NCBI RefSeq assembly: GCF_000371965.1
Contig: NZ_AQUO01000002.1
Location: 822,001-886,000, forward strand
From: Paracoccus sp. N5
GTDB taxonomy: Bacteria > Pseudomonadota > Alphaproteobacteria > Rhodobacterales > Rhodobacteraceae
Length of the DNA stretch: 64,000 nucleotides
Direction: 5' to 3'
In this document: positions 26,274 to 34,716 of the stretch, one piece after another
Position numbering within the stretch: the stretch's first letter is position 1
Layout of the letters: every line of letters starts with the position of its first letter
The notes under the pieces: generated by a model
The model's database searches: none
Told to the model about the DNA's origin: nothing
What the model saw: only the letters and a program-made list of their open reading frames with translations
Program-made: the position numbers and the translations under genes

Positions 26274-26675
26274 ATGAAAAAGACCGGCATGACCCTTGCG
26301 GCAAGCCTGCTGTTGCTGGCGGGTTGCGCAGGCCAGGAGGGCGACCGCTATGGCGAGATCATCGCCCGCTCGACCCCGCCCAGCCCGGAACTTCGGGCGC
26401 TGCTGGTAGAGGGCGCGGTGCGGGTGGCCTATGACCCGGCCTCGATCCGCTATGCCGAGATCTCGAATGTCGCGGATTTCGGCAATGGCGTGCAAGGCGT
26501 CTGCGTCCGCGCCGACAGCAAGAACGTCAAGGGCATCTATACCGGCGTGCACAGCATTGGCATCCCGCTGCGCGACGGCAAGCCCATCGGCGGAGAGCTG
26601 GACCATCCGATCTGCAACCGCAGCGACGTGCCCTGGAACAAGTTCCCGGAACTGGGCGCGCTGAACGGCAAATAG
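26274..26675 (+). CDS. small lipoprotein of unknown function
   Basis: A 133-aa lipoprotein. The signal MKKTGMTLAASLLLLAGC carries a lipobox LLAGC (Cys18) followed by AGQEG. The mature part has YDPASIRYAEISNVADFGNG and VQGVCVRADSKNVKGIYTGV, possibly with a C-C pair (GVCVR ... PICNR). I do not recognise a named family. GAGG lies about 9 nt before the ATG. It converges on miaB with a 7-nt gap. Confidence 0.7.
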   Translation: MKKTGMTLAASLLLLAGCAGQEGDRYGEIIARSTPPSPELRALLVEGAVRVAYDPASIRYAEISNVADFGNGVQGVCVRADSKNVKGIYTGVHSIGIPLRDGKPIGGELDHPICNRSDVPWNKFPELGALNGK

Positions 26676-26682
26676 GCCGCGA

Positions 26683-28011
26683 TCAGGCGACCAACTCGCC
26701 CGCCAGCGAATTCGGCGCGCTGGCGGTGATGCGCACGCGCAGCAGGTCGCCGACCTGCGCCTGGGGCGCCTCGACGAAGACCGCGTGCAGGTAATCCGAC
26801 TTGCCGACCATCTGGCCCGGCAGGCGACCGGGTTTCTCGAACAGCACGGAAAGCTCGCGTCCGACCATGCCCTGCTGCGCGGCCTTCTGCTGGCGGCTCA
26901 GCAGCGCCTGCAATTCCTGCAACCGGGCGTCGGCCAGGTCGCTGTCCACCTCGGGCCGCTCATAGGCCGGCGTGCCGGGGCGCGGCGAATATTTGAAGCT
27001 GAAGGCGGTGCCGAAATTCACCCGCGCCACCAGGTCCAGCGTGTCCCGGTGGTCCTGGTCGGTCTCGCCCGGGAAGCCGACGATGAAATCCGAGGTCAGC
27101 ATGATGTCGGGCCGCGCGTCGCGGATGCGGTCGATCAGCCGCAGGTATTCCGCGACCGTATGCTTGCGATTCATCGCCTTGAGGATGCGGTCGCTGCCCG
27201 ACTGCACCGGCAGGTGCAGATAGGGCATCAGCTTCGGCTCGTCGCGATGCGCCTCGATCAGGTCGTCGGCCATGTCGTTCGGATGGCTGGTGGTGTAGCG
27301 GATGCGGTCGAGCCCGTCGATTTCCGCCAGGGCCCGGATCAGCCGGCCGAAGCCCCATTCGCCGCTGTCGCCCTGACCGTGCCAGCCGTTGACGTTCTGG
27401 CCCAGAAGCGTGATCTCGCGCACGCCGCGCGCGACCAGGTCGCGGGCCTCGGCCAGGATGCGGCTGACGGGGCGCGAGACCTCGGCGCCGCGGGTATAGG
27501 GCACCACGCAGAAGGCGCAGAACTTGTCGCAGCCCTCCTGCACGGTCAGGAAGGCGGCGGGGGCGCGCCTTGTGGCGGCGGGTTTCGGCAGGTGCTCGAA
27601 CTTGTCCTCGGCCGGGAATTCGGTATCGACGCCCCTGCCCGCGCGCGCCATGGCCGGCAGGCGGTGATAGGCCTGCGGGCCGACGACCAGATCGACGATG
27701 GGCATGCGGCGCTGGATCTCGGCCCCCTCGGCCTGGGCCACGCAGCCGGCGACGCCGATCTTCAGGTCGGGCCGCTCGGCCTTCAAGGGCTTCAGCCGGC
27801 CGAGGTCGGAATACAGCTTCTCGGCAGCCTTTTCGCGGATGTGGCAGGTGTTCAGCAGCACCATGTCCGCCTCGGCCTGGTTCTCGGTCAGGACATAGCC
27901 CTCGGCGCCCATGGCCTCGGCCATGCGCTGGCTGTCATAGACGTTCATCTGGCAGCCATAGGTCTTGATGAAAAGTTTCTTCACCGCCGGGGTATTGGCT
28001 TGGTCCGTCAT
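26683..28011 (-). CDS. miaB: tRNA-2-methylthio-N6-dimethylallyladenosine synthase
   Basis: A radical-SAM methylthiotransferase that modifies A37 of tRNAs reading UNN codons. The 442-aa product has the N-terminal UPF0004 domain with three Fe-S cysteines (KTYGCQMN, LLNTCHIREKA, GVAGCVAQ). The radical-SAM CxxxCxxC is in EGCDKFCAFCVVPYTRG, and a C-terminal TRAM domain runs near VGKSDYLHAVFVEAP. Length and motifs are canonical, and all six cysteines are present. Monocistronic as far as visible. Confidence 0.97.
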   Translation of the reverse strand: MTDQANTPAVKKLFIKTYGCQMNVYDSQRMAEAMGAEGYVLTENQAEADMVLLNTCHIREKAAEKLYSDLGRLKPLKAERPDLKIGVAGCVAQAEGAEIQRRMPIVDLVVGPQAYHRLPAMARAGRGVDTEFPAEDKFEHLPKPAATRRAPAAFLTVQEGCDKFCAFCVVPYTRGAEVSRPVSRILAEARDLVARGVREITLLGQNVNGWHGQGDSGEWGFGRLIRALAEIDGLDRIRYTTSHPNDMADDLIEAHRDEPKLMPYLHLPVQSGSDRILKAMNRKHTVAEYLRLIDRIRDARPDIMLTSDFIVGFPGETDQDHRDTLDLVARVNFGTAFSFKYSPRPGTPAYERPEVDSDLADARLQELQALLSRQQKAAQQGMVGRELSVLFEKPGRLPGQMVGKSDYLHAVFVEAPQAQVGDLLRVRITASAPNSLAGELVA

Positions 28012-28079
28012 GCCGCGCTGTCCTTGAGGATGCGGCGCTGATACAGCAAGATGCGGGACTTGGAAAGTGCGGGCGCAAG

Positions 28080-28415
28080 ATGACGGACCTGACCAGCATC
28101 CCGAATATCGGCCCGGCCACGGCGCAGGCGCTGCGCGAGGCCGGCGTCGCGGATGCCGAGACGCTGCGCGCCATGGGGGCGCATGACGCCTATGCCGCCA
28201 TGCTGCGCGCCGGCACGCGGCCGCATTTCATCTGGTATTACGTCTTGCATATGTCGCTGCAGGGCCGGCCCTGGAACGACTGCCGCGGCGAGGAAAAGGC
28301 CGCGCTGCGCCGCCGTTTCGACGCGCTCGTGGCCGAGACGCGCGGCGGCGGCATGACGCCCATCGAGGCGGCGCTGCGCGAGATCGGGCTGATCGCGCCT
28401 CAGTCGCGCAGCTGA
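28080..28415 (+). CDS. TfoX C-terminal domain protein
   Basis: A 111-aa cytosolic protein with the helix-hairpin-helix-like TfoX_C pattern (IPNIGPATAQALREAGVADA, ETLRAMGAHDAYAAMLRAG) and a second part FIWYYVLHMSLQGRPWND. TfoX/Sxy proteins act in competence regulation in gamma-proteobacteria; the stand-alone C-domain is of unknown role here. Divergent from miaB by 68 nt. Its 3' end overlaps the next minus-strand gene by 16 nt. The ribosome site is weak. Confidence 0.75.
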   Translation: MTDLTSIPNIGPATAQALREAGVADAETLRAMGAHDAYAAMLRAGTRPHFIWYYVLHMSLQGRPWNDCRGEEKAALRRRFDALVAETRGGGMTPIEAALREIGLIAPQSRS

Positions 28416-28840
28416 CGGGCCAGGAAGACGCCGGCGCGGCGCCAGGATTCGTCGTTGTCGCCGCGGAAGTTCAGTTCCTCGTGGGTGATGAGCTTGCCGG
28501 CCTCGAGGTCCACCAGGCTGGCAAAGACCTGCAGGATCAGCGTGCTGGCCTTTTGCACCACGATGAACAGCCCGCGATCCGCGCCGCGTTCGCGCATCAG
28601 CGTGACCAGGCAGTCGGCGGTCTCCTGCGGGCAGGCCTCGGCCACGGCCGCGGCGGGCAGCAGGCTGGCCGACATCTCGGCCGCCAGCACCTCGGCCAGC
28701 AGCGCCTGGCGCCGGGCATGGTCGGCCGCTTGGTCGCGCGCCTCGTGCGAGGTATCGAGCAGTTTCACCGGCGCGATCAGCAGCGCCTCGGCCTGCGCCA
28801 TCCCGGGCAGCAGCGCCAGCGCCAAGAGCAGTTTCCGCAT
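28400..28840 (-). CDS. conserved secreted protein of unknown function
   Basis: 146 aa with signal peptide MRKLLLALALLPGMAQAEA and a compact mature domain with one Cys pair (EACPQETADCLVTLMRERG) and LFIVVQKASTLILQVFASLV, ending WRRAGVFLARQLRD. It resembles DUF2380/DUF3280-type periplasmic proteins, but this is recall-based and weak. Monocistronic, tail to tail with the TfoX_C gene and divergent from the transaminase. Confidence 0.6.
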   Translation of the reverse strand: MRKLLLALALLPGMAQAEALLIAPVKLLDTSHEARDQAADHARRQALLAEVLAAEMSASLLPAAAVAEACPQETADCLVTLMRERGADRGLFIVVQKASTLILQVFASLVDLEAGKLITHEELNFRGDNDESWRRAGVFLARQLRD

Positions 28841-28970
28841 GAGCCTTTCCCCCCGCCGCCATCCTGCGCCGGGGCGGCCGCTGCGGCAAGCCGGACCAAG
28901 GTCGCGCCCCATTGAACCGCTGCCGCGGCCCGGCTAGCCTCGGGTCCGACGCACGCTTGAGGAGGCCGCG

Positions 28971-30332
28971 ATGAACCAACCGCAAAGCTGGGAGGCCAGG
29001 GCCGAGGAATTCTCGCTTTATGGCTTCACCGACATGCCGAGCATCCACCAGCGCGGCACGGTGGTGCTGACGCATGGCGAGGGGCCTTATGTCGTCGATG
29101 TCCACGGCCGGCGCTATCTGGATGCCAATTCGGGCCTGTGGAACATGGTCGCGGGCTTCGACCACCGCGGGCTGATCGACGCGGCCAAGGCGCAATACGA
29201 GCGTTTTCCGGGCTATCATGCCTTCTTCGGCCGCATGTCCGACCAGACGGTGATGCTGTCCGAGAAACTGGTCGAGGTCTCGCCCTTCGTCAGCGGCAAG
29301 GTGTTCTACACCAACTCGGGCTCCGAGGCGAACGACACCATGGTCAAGCTCCTGTGGTTCCTGCACGCCGCCGAGGGCAATCCGCAGAAGCGCAAGATCC
29401 TGACGCGCTGGAATGCCTATCACGGCGTTACGGCGGTCTCGGCCAGCATGACCGGCAAGCCCTATAACGAGGTCTTCGGCCTGCCGCTGCCGGGCTTCAT
29501 CCACCTGACCTGTCCGCATTACTGGCGCTTCGGCGCGCAGGGCGAGACCGAGGAGCAGTTCACCGCCCGGCTGGCGCGCGAGCTTGAAGAAACCATCCAG
29601 CGCGAGGGCGCCGACACCATCGCCGGCTTCTTCGCCGAGCCGGTGATGGGCGCGGGCGGGGTCATTCCGCCCTCCAAGGGCTATTTCCAGGCGGTGCAGC
29701 CGATCCTGAAGAAATACGGCATCCCGCTGATCTCGGACGAGGTGATCTGCGGCTTCGGGCGCACCGGCAACACCTGGGGCTGCCAGACCTATGGCTTTAC
29801 CCCCGACGCGATCATTTCGTCGAAGAACCTCACGGCGGGGTTCTTTCCGATGGGCGCGGTGATCCTCGGGCCGGACCTGGCCGGCCGCGTGCAGGCGGCG
29901 GTCGAGGCGATCGAGGAATTCCCGCATGGCTTCACCGCCTCGGGCCATCCGGTCGGCTGCGCCATCGCGCTGAAAGCCATCGACGTGGTGATGAACGAAG
30001 GTCTGGCCGAGAACGTGAACCGCCTGGCCCCGCGCCTCGAGGCGGGGCTGAAGCGTCTGGCCGAAAAGCCGAACATCGGCGAATATCGCGGCGTAGGCTT
30101 CATGTGGGCGCTGGAGGCGGTGCGCGACAAAGCCACGAAAACCCCCTTCGAGGCCAACCTGTCGGTCAGCGAGCGCATCGCCAACACCTGCACCGACCTG
30201 GGCCTGATCTGCCGACCGCTGGGGCAGTCGGTGGTGCTGTGCCCGCCCTTCATCCTGACCGAGGGCCAGATGGACGAGATGCTGTCGAAGCTGGAACAGG
30301 CGCTCGACAAGGTCTTTGCCGAGGTCGCCTGA
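28971..30332 (+). CDS. class III omega-aminotransferase (amine/beta-alanine:pyruvate type)
   Basis: A 453-aa PLP enzyme that transfers amino groups from amines or omega-amino acids to pyruvate. Motifs: YTNSGSEANDTMVK (PLP phosphate), WNAYHGVTAVSASMTGK, FAEPVMGAGGVIPP, ISDEVICGFGRTGN, and the Schiff-base Lys285 in IISSKNLTAGFFPMG. The N-terminus MNQPQSWEARAEEFSLYGFT is nearly that of the characterised Paracoccus denitrificans omega-transaminase as I recall it. GGAGG precedes the ATG. It ends before a strong terminator, so it is a single-gene unit. Confidence 0.93.
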   Translation: MNQPQSWEARAEEFSLYGFTDMPSIHQRGTVVLTHGEGPYVVDVHGRRYLDANSGLWNMVAGFDHRGLIDAAKAQYERFPGYHAFFGRMSDQTVMLSEKLVEVSPFVSGKVFYTNSGSEANDTMVKLLWFLHAAEGNPQKRKILTRWNAYHGVTAVSASMTGKPYNEVFGLPLPGFIHLTCPHYWRFGAQGETEEQFTARLARELEETIQREGADTIAGFFAEPVMGAGGVIPPSKGYFQAVQPILKKYGIPLISDEVICGFGRTGNTWGCQTYGFTPDAIISSKNLTAGFFPMGAVILGPDLAGRVQAAVEAIEEFPHGFTASGHPVGCAIALKAIDVVMNEGLAENVNRLAPRLEAGLKRLAEKPNIGEYRGVGFMWALEAVRDKATKTPFEANLSVSERIANTCTDLGLICRPLGQSVVLCPPFILTEGQMDEMLSKLEQALDKVFAEVA

Positions 30333-30352
30333 CCAGCGCGACGCCGGCACGA

Positions 30353-30387
30353 GAAAGCGCCCCCGGATCGCGTCCGGGGGCGCTTTC
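30353..30387. terminator. bidirectional intrinsic terminator
   Basis: Perfect 15-bp stem (GAAAGCGCCCCCGGA with TCCGGGGGCGCTTTC) around a 5-nt loop. It lies between the convergent transaminase and the minus-strand secreted-protein gene, 20 and 15 nt from their stops. Confidence 0.85.
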
Positions 30388-30401
30388 CCATCATCGAAGG
30401 C

Positions 30402-30779
30402 TTATTTCGGCAGTTGCGCCGCTGCCTGCTCGACCGCCTGGGCGATCTGCTTGCACAGCGCGGCCTCGTCGGCGCCCTGGGCCTTGGCGGCATCGGCCAG
30501 CGATTGCTCGACGCCCATGGCGCTGACGGTGCCGGTCTTGCCCTTTTCATAGCTGGCCTCGACCGCCGCTTCGTCCTGGGCGGCCGGGAACATCGCCATG
30601 ATCTTGGTCTGGGTCTCGATGGCGGTGCCGTCGATATGGCCTTCGGTCTGGCAATATTCCAGCACGCCCAGCTGGTTCTTGGCCGCAGCCACCGCCATGT
30701 CCGGGCTGGGCGCGGTCTGCGCAACGGCAGCCCCGGCGAAAAGCGCCAGCGCGAGCGTGGGGACGGAAATGCGTTTCAT
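30402..30779 (-). CDS. small secreted protein, alanine-rich helical
   Basis: 125 aa with signal peptide MKRISVPTLALALFAGAAVA and a mainly helical mature part (MAVAAAKNQLGVLEYCQTEG, VSAMGVEQSLADAAKAQGAD, CKQIAQAVEQAAAQLPK) with two cysteines. I recall similar Rhodobacteraceae proteins annotated as pore-forming ESAT-6 family, but cannot verify this. AGGAGG is 8 nt before the ATG. It shares the bidirectional terminator with the transaminase. Confidence 0.65.
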   Translation of the reverse strand: MKRISVPTLALALFAGAAVAQTAPSPDMAVAAAKNQLGVLEYCQTEGHIDGTAIETQTKIMAMFPAAQDEAAVEASYEKGKTGTVSAMGVEQSLADAAKAQGADEAALCKQIAQAVEQAAAQLPK

Positions 30780-30878
30780 CGGATCAACCTCCTGAATTCG
30801 GCCGGCCGCAAGCCGGTGGCCCATTCAGGCCGATGCGCAGAGCCGCCGCAATGCGCAGATTCACCTAGACGGATCGGT

Positions 30879-31148
30879 TCACCACGGATCGCCGCCGCCC
30901 AGCACGGCGCGCGCCATCTGCACCCGCTCGGGGCGCAGCCCGGCGGCCTGGGCAAAGTCCAGCACGCGCTGGTCCTGCTCCAGCAGGAAGTCCAGCACGA
31001 AGACCGGGAATTCCGGCTGCGCCGCCATGGCGCGCAGCCCGGCCGCGTCGCAGCCCGATTGCGCCAGCAGCGCCTGCACCAGTTCCGGATCGCCCGCCAG
31101 ATGCGCAAAGCCCCTGTCCGCGATGTCGCGTGCCTCGCCCGCTGTCAT
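30879..31148 (-). CDS. DUF3572 family protein
   Basis: An 89-aa protein: RDIADRGFAHLAGDPELVQA ... FPVFVLDFLLEQDQRVLDFA ... RVQMARAVLGGGDPW. This is the small helical DUF3572 family of alphaproteobacteria, commonly placed beside a PleD-like diguanylate cyclase, as here. Function unknown. Divergent from the cyclase by 114 nt. Confidence 0.8.
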   Translation of the reverse strand: MTAGEARDIADRGFAHLAGDPELVQALLAQSGCDAAGLRAMAAQPEFPVFVLDFLLEQDQRVLDFAQAAGLRPERVQMARAVLGGGDPW

Positions 31149-31205
31149 GCCGCTCTCGTCCTCGTGATGCTTTCCGGCGTTTTCGCACCGGCTGGAAAGG
31201 ATTTG

Positions 31206-31213
31206 TTAACCAT
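31206..31213 (+). promoter_or_regulatory. TTAACCAT, possible CtrA half-site
   Basis: TTAACCAT lies 49 nt before the diguanylate cyclase ATG, at nearly the same distance as the full TTAA-N7-TTAA boxes upstream of the endolysin and comM genes. The second TTAA is absent, so support is weak on its own. Confidence 0.3.
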
Positions 31214-31262
31214 TTCCGCGCAAGATGCTCGGCAGCGCAGCAGGTGTAAAGCGGGCGAAAGC

Positions 31263-32666
31263 ATGGCCGGAAGGATTCTTGTCGTCGACGGCGCGCCGAC
31301 CAACCGCATCACCATGAAGGTGCGGCTGAGCTCGGCCTGCTACGAGGTGGCGACCGCCGCCTCGGGGCAAGAGGCGCTGCGCATGGCGCGGCTGATCCAT
31401 CCGCAGATCGTGCTGATCGGCACCGGCCTGCCCGACATCGGCGGCCCGATGCTTTGCGCGGCGCTGCGGGCGCTGCCGCAGGGCGGCGACATGCCGGTGC
31501 TGGTGTTGGCGCGGGGCGAGGATCGGGTCGCGGCGCTGCGGGCCGGTGCCTCGGCTCTGATCGACCCGGACGGCGACGAGTTGACGCTGCTTGCCCGCAT
31601 CCGCGGGCTGATGCGGCACGAGGCGGCCGGGTTCGGCGCGGCGGGATTCGAACCCGCGCATGGCATGGCCGAGCCGGCGGCCGCCTTCCTGCACGACCCG
31701 CGGCCGCGCGCGGTCTTCGTCGCCGACCAGCCCGCCACGGCGCTGGGCTGGCGCCATGCCCTGCAGGCGCGGGTGGATTTCGCCATCTCGGTCAGCGAGC
31801 CCGAGCGGGCCTTGGCCGAGGCCGCCGCCGGCAAGGTGGCCGAGCTTTACCTGATCGCCGCCGACATCCGCCAATCCGGCGACGGGCTGCGGCTCTTGTC
31901 GGAACTGCGCTCGCGCCCGCATTCGCGCGACGCGGGCTTCGTCGTCGCGCTGCGCCCCGAACGGGCCGAGATGATGCCGGTGGCGCTGGACCTGGGCGCG
32001 GGCGACGTGCTGCCCTGGGACCTGGCCGCGCCGCATTTCGCCCCCGAGGCGGCGGTGCGGCTGCAAACCCAGTTGGCCCGCAAGCACGAGGCCGACCGGC
32101 GCCGCAACGAAACGCGGCGCAACATGCATTTCGCCATGACCGACCCCTTGACCGGGCTGCACAACCGCCGCTTCGCCCTGCCCCGGCTGTCGGAGCTGGC
32201 CTTCGAGGCGCAGGAGCGCCAGCGCGACCTGGCCGTGATGCTGCTGGACCTGGACCGCTTCAAGCGGGTGAACGACATCCACGGCCATCCCGCCGGCGAC
32301 GCGGTGCTGGCCGAGGTCGCCTCGCGCCTGGCCTCGGTCCTGCCCGAGGATGCGGTGCTGGCCCGCATCGGCGGCGAGGAGTTCCTGGCCGTGCTGCCCG
32401 ATTGCCCGGTGCGCACCGCCCGCCGCGTGGCCGAGGATCTGCGCCAGGCGGTGATGGCGGCGCCGGTGCGCCTGCCGGCGGGTTGCGACAGCGCCGAACT
32501 GGGCGTGACCGTCTCGGTCGGCGTGGCGATCGGCGAGGCCCGCGCGCCGCAGCAGGCCGCCCCCGACCCCGAGAGCCTGCTTGCCAGCGCCGACCGGGCG
32601 CTGCTTGCCGCGAAATCCTCGGGGCGCAACCGCATCGTCATCGCGCCGCAGATGATCGCCGCCTGA
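31263..32666 (+). CDS. PleD-like diguanylate cyclase with degenerate receiver domains
   Basis: A 467-aa REC-REC-GGEEF protein making c-di-GMP. The first receiver starts ILVVDGAPTNR, where the second acidic residue is lost, and its phospho-acceptor position reads VLIGTGLP, Gly in place of Asp. The second receiver also lacks a clear acceptor (YLIAADIRQ). The GGDEF domain is intact: MTDPLTGLHNRRFAL, LLDLDRFKRVNDIHGH, and GGEEF at 370-374. The inhibitory RxxD site is absent (LPED instead). It should therefore be a cyclase not controlled by phosphorylation or by product binding at the I-site. Divergent from the DUF3572 gene; a TTAACCAT half-site lies upstream. Confidence 0.88.
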   Translation: MAGRILVVDGAPTNRITMKVRLSSACYEVATAASGQEALRMARLIHPQIVLIGTGLPDIGGPMLCAALRALPQGGDMPVLVLARGEDRVAALRAGASALIDPDGDELTLLARIRGLMRHEAAGFGAAGFEPAHGMAEPAAAFLHDPRPRAVFVADQPATALGWRHALQARVDFAISVSEPERALAEAAAGKVAELYLIAADIRQSGDGLRLLSELRSRPHSRDAGFVVALRPERAEMMPVALDLGAGDVLPWDLAAPHFAPEAAVRLQTQLARKHEADRRRNETRRNMHFAMTDPLTGLHNRRFALPRLSELAFEAQERQRDLAVMLLDLDRFKRVNDIHGHPAGDAVLAEVASRLASVLPEDAVLARIGGEEFLAVLPDCPVRTARRVAEDLRQAVMAAPVRLPAGCDSAELGVTVSVGVAIGEARAPQQAAPDPESLLASADRALLAAKSSGRNRIVIAPQMIAA

Positions 32667-32769
32667 GCCCCCGCTTGCGCCCTGCGACGTTTCGCCGCGC
32701 GGCAAGGCGGACTTTTCATCGGCCCGCCCATGCCCTAGATAGAAGGCCAAGCACAAAAGGAGCGCGCCC

Positions 32770-33183
32770 ATGCCCCATGCCGCCGCCGAAACCGCGGACC
32801 GTCCGATCAAGCAGGCGATGCTGCGCGCCGCGCTGGGGCGCTGTCCCGCCTGCGGCCAGGGCAAGCTCTTCAGCGGCTATCTCAAGGTGAACGGCGCTTG
32901 CGCCCATTGCGGCGAGGCGCTGCACCACCAGCGCGCCGACGACGGCCCGGCCTATCTGACCATCCTGCTGGTCTCGCATCTGGGCGCGCCGCTGTTGCTC
33001 GCGATCTACATGATGTATCGGCCCTCGGCCATGGCGATGCTGATCGGCTTCGGCCTGGGCGCGGTGATCCTGTCGCTGCTCTTGCTGCCGCGCATCAAGG
33101 GCGGCTTCGTCGGCTTCCAATGGGCGCGGCGCATGCATGGCTTCGGCGAAGGCGCAACGCATCTGGAGGCCAGCGCGCCGTGA
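32770..33183 (+). CDS. DUF983 membrane protein with zinc-ribbon cysteines
   Basis: 137 aa. An N-terminal zinc-ribbon-like pair of CxxC motifs (GRCPACGQGKLF, GACAHCGEAL) is followed by two membrane spans (LTILLVSHLGAPLLLAIYMM, AMLIGFGLGAVILSLLLLP) and GFQWARRMHGFG. This is the DUF983 family, widespread in alphaproteobacteria and of unknown role. AAGGAG-like sequence precedes the ATG. Its stop overlaps the NUDIX GTG (GTGA). Confidence 0.88.
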   Translation: MPHAAAETADRPIKQAMLRAALGRCPACGQGKLFSGYLKVNGACAHCGEALHHQRADDGPAYLTILLVSHLGAPLLLAIYMMYRPSAMAMLIGFGLGAVILSLLLLPRIKGGFVGFQWARRMHGFGEGATHLEASAP

Positions 33184-33881
33184 GTGCCGAGACCCCTGCC
33201 GAAACCCCGATCCGCGATGCGGCGACGGTGGTGGTGCTGGACCGCCACGCGAGCGCCGGCCCCTCGGTGCTGATGGGCCAGCGCGGCGCCGCGGCGGTGT
33301 TCATGCCATCGAAATATGTCTTTCCGGGCGGCGCGGTCGATGCCGCCGATGCCGCGGCCCGACTGGGCGCGGGCCCTGGGCCCGAGACCGCCGCGCGGCT
33401 GGCCGCCGAGCCGCGCCCGGGTGTCGCCAGCGATCCGCATGCCCTGGCTGCCGCCGCCCTGCGCGAGCTGGCCGAGGAGACCGGGCTCTTGACCGGCCAG
33501 CCCGGCGCCGCGCCCGAGGGCTGGGACCATTACGCCGGCGCCGGGCTTGCCCCCGATGCCTCGGCGCTGATCTATCTGTTCCGCGCCATCACGCCGCCGG
33601 GCCGGCCGCGGCGATTCGATGCCCGCTTCCTGCTGCTGGATGCCGAGCACCTGCATGGCGACCGCCACGACTTCGCCGGCGCCTGCGACGAATTGTCGCA
33701 TCTGCATTGGGTGCCCCTGGCCGAGGCGCGGGCGCTGGACCTGCCCTTCATCACCGAGGTGGTGCTGGCCGAGCTTGCGGGCATCATCGCCCGGGCCGGC
33801 GGCGGGCCGCTGCGCGCGCCCGAGTCGGTGCCGTTCTTCGACAACCGCGACGCCAACCCGCGCTTCATGCGGATCGGCTAG
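33180..33881 (+). CDS. NUDIX hydrolase
   Basis: 233 aa, started by GTG overlapping the DUF983 stop. The NUDIX box is recognisable as FPGGAVDAADAAARLG followed after an insertion by ALRELAEETGLL (R-E-x2-E-E-x-G), so the metal-binding EExxxE core is kept. It belongs to the longer RNLS/NUDT19-like group with an insert inside the box. The substrate, probably a CoA or nucleotide diphosphate derivative, is unknown. It converges on the enoyl-CoA hydratase gene with a 4-nt overlap. Confidence 0.85.
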   Translation: MSAETPAETPIRDAATVVVLDRHASAGPSVLMGQRGAAAVFMPSKYVFPGGAVDAADAAARLGAGPGPETAARLAAEPRPGVASDPHALAAAALRELAEETGLLTGQPGAAPEGWDHYAGAGLAPDASALIYLFRAITPPGRPRRFDARFLLLDAEHLHGDRHDFAGACDELSHLHWVPLAEARALDLPFITEVVLAELAGIIARAGGGPLRAPESVPFFDNRDANPRFMRIG

Positions 33882-34648
33882 CGGCCGCGAAACCGCGGCG
33901 CGCGCTTTTCCAGGAAGGCCGAGACGCCCTCGGCGAAATCGGCGGTGCGGGCCATCTTGCCCTGCAACCGCGCCTCGACGCCAAGCTGCGCCGCCATGTC
34001 GTTGCCCGCCGAGGCGCGCAGCGCGGCACGGATCGCCATGAAGGCGGCGGTCGGCCCCTCGGCCAGCGTGCGGGCCCGGGCGGCGATGACCGCGTCGAAT
34101 TCGGCGTCCGGCACGGCTTCCCAGATCAGGCCCCAGTCGGCGGCCGTCGCGGCCGGGATGCGGTCGGCGAACAGCATCATGCCCATCGCCCGCGCCTGGC
34201 CCACGGCGCGCGGCACGATATAGGTGCCGCCGGCGTCGGGGATCAGCCCGATGCGGCTGAAGGCCTGCACGAAGCTGGCGCTTTCGCAGGCAATGACCAC
34301 ATCGGCAGCCAGCGCCAGGTTCGCCCCCGCCCCGGCCGCGGTGCCGTTCACCGCCGCGATCACCGGCACCGGCGCCTCGCGGATCGCGGCGAGCATCGGC
34401 TCGTATTCCTGGCGCAGGATGGTTTCCACGTCGAAGCCGCCGGTGGCGTCGGTCAGGTCCTGGCCCGAGCAGAAAGCCCGCCCCGTCCCGGTCAGCACCA
34501 CGCAGCGGGTGCCCTGCGGCAGGTCGGTCAGCGCCGCCACGATCTCGGCCCGCATCACGCGGTTCAGTGCGTTCATCACCTCGGGCCGGTTCAGGGCCAG
34601 CCGGGCAATGCCGTCCTGATGCGTCACGGCGATGGTCTGAAAGCTCAT
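33878..34648 (-). CDS. enoyl-CoA hydratase/isomerase family protein, PaaG-like
   Basis: A 256-aa crotonase-fold enzyme: ALNRPEVMNALNRVMRAEI, GTGRAFCSGQDLTD (oxyanion-hole loop), AVNGTAAGAGANLALAADVV, and FSRIGLIPDAGGTYIVPR. The D in IPDAGGT aligns with the catalytic Asp of PaaG-type ring isomerases rather than with the second Glu of hydratases, so a PaaG-like isomerase is likely. No other phenylacetate genes are nearby. It starts at 34648 and lies downstream of ccmF-ccmH on the same strand with a 68-nt gap. Confidence 0.85.
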   Translation of the reverse strand: MSFQTIAVTHQDGIARLALNRPEVMNALNRVMRAEIVAALTDLPQGTRCVVLTGTGRAFCSGQDLTDATGGFDVETILRQEYEPMLAAIREAPVPVIAAVNGTAAGAGANLALAADVVIACESASFVQAFSRIGLIPDAGGTYIVPRAVGQARAMGMMLFADRIPAATAADWGLIWEAVPDAEFDAVIAARARTLAEGPTAAFMAIRAALRASAGNDMAAQLGVEARLQGKMARTADFAEGVSAFLEKRAPRFRGR

Positions 34649-34716
34649 GCGGTCCCCCCTGCTTTTGCCCGCCATCCTGCCCAAGACGGGCAGCGGCGAA
34701 AAGCCCGGACCTCGCG

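Noticed and set aside
31636..31660. tRNA-like string with GGGATTCGAACCC
   Set aside because: It lies inside the diguanylate cyclase reading frame, has no acceptor or anticodon arm around it, and the codons fit the protein.
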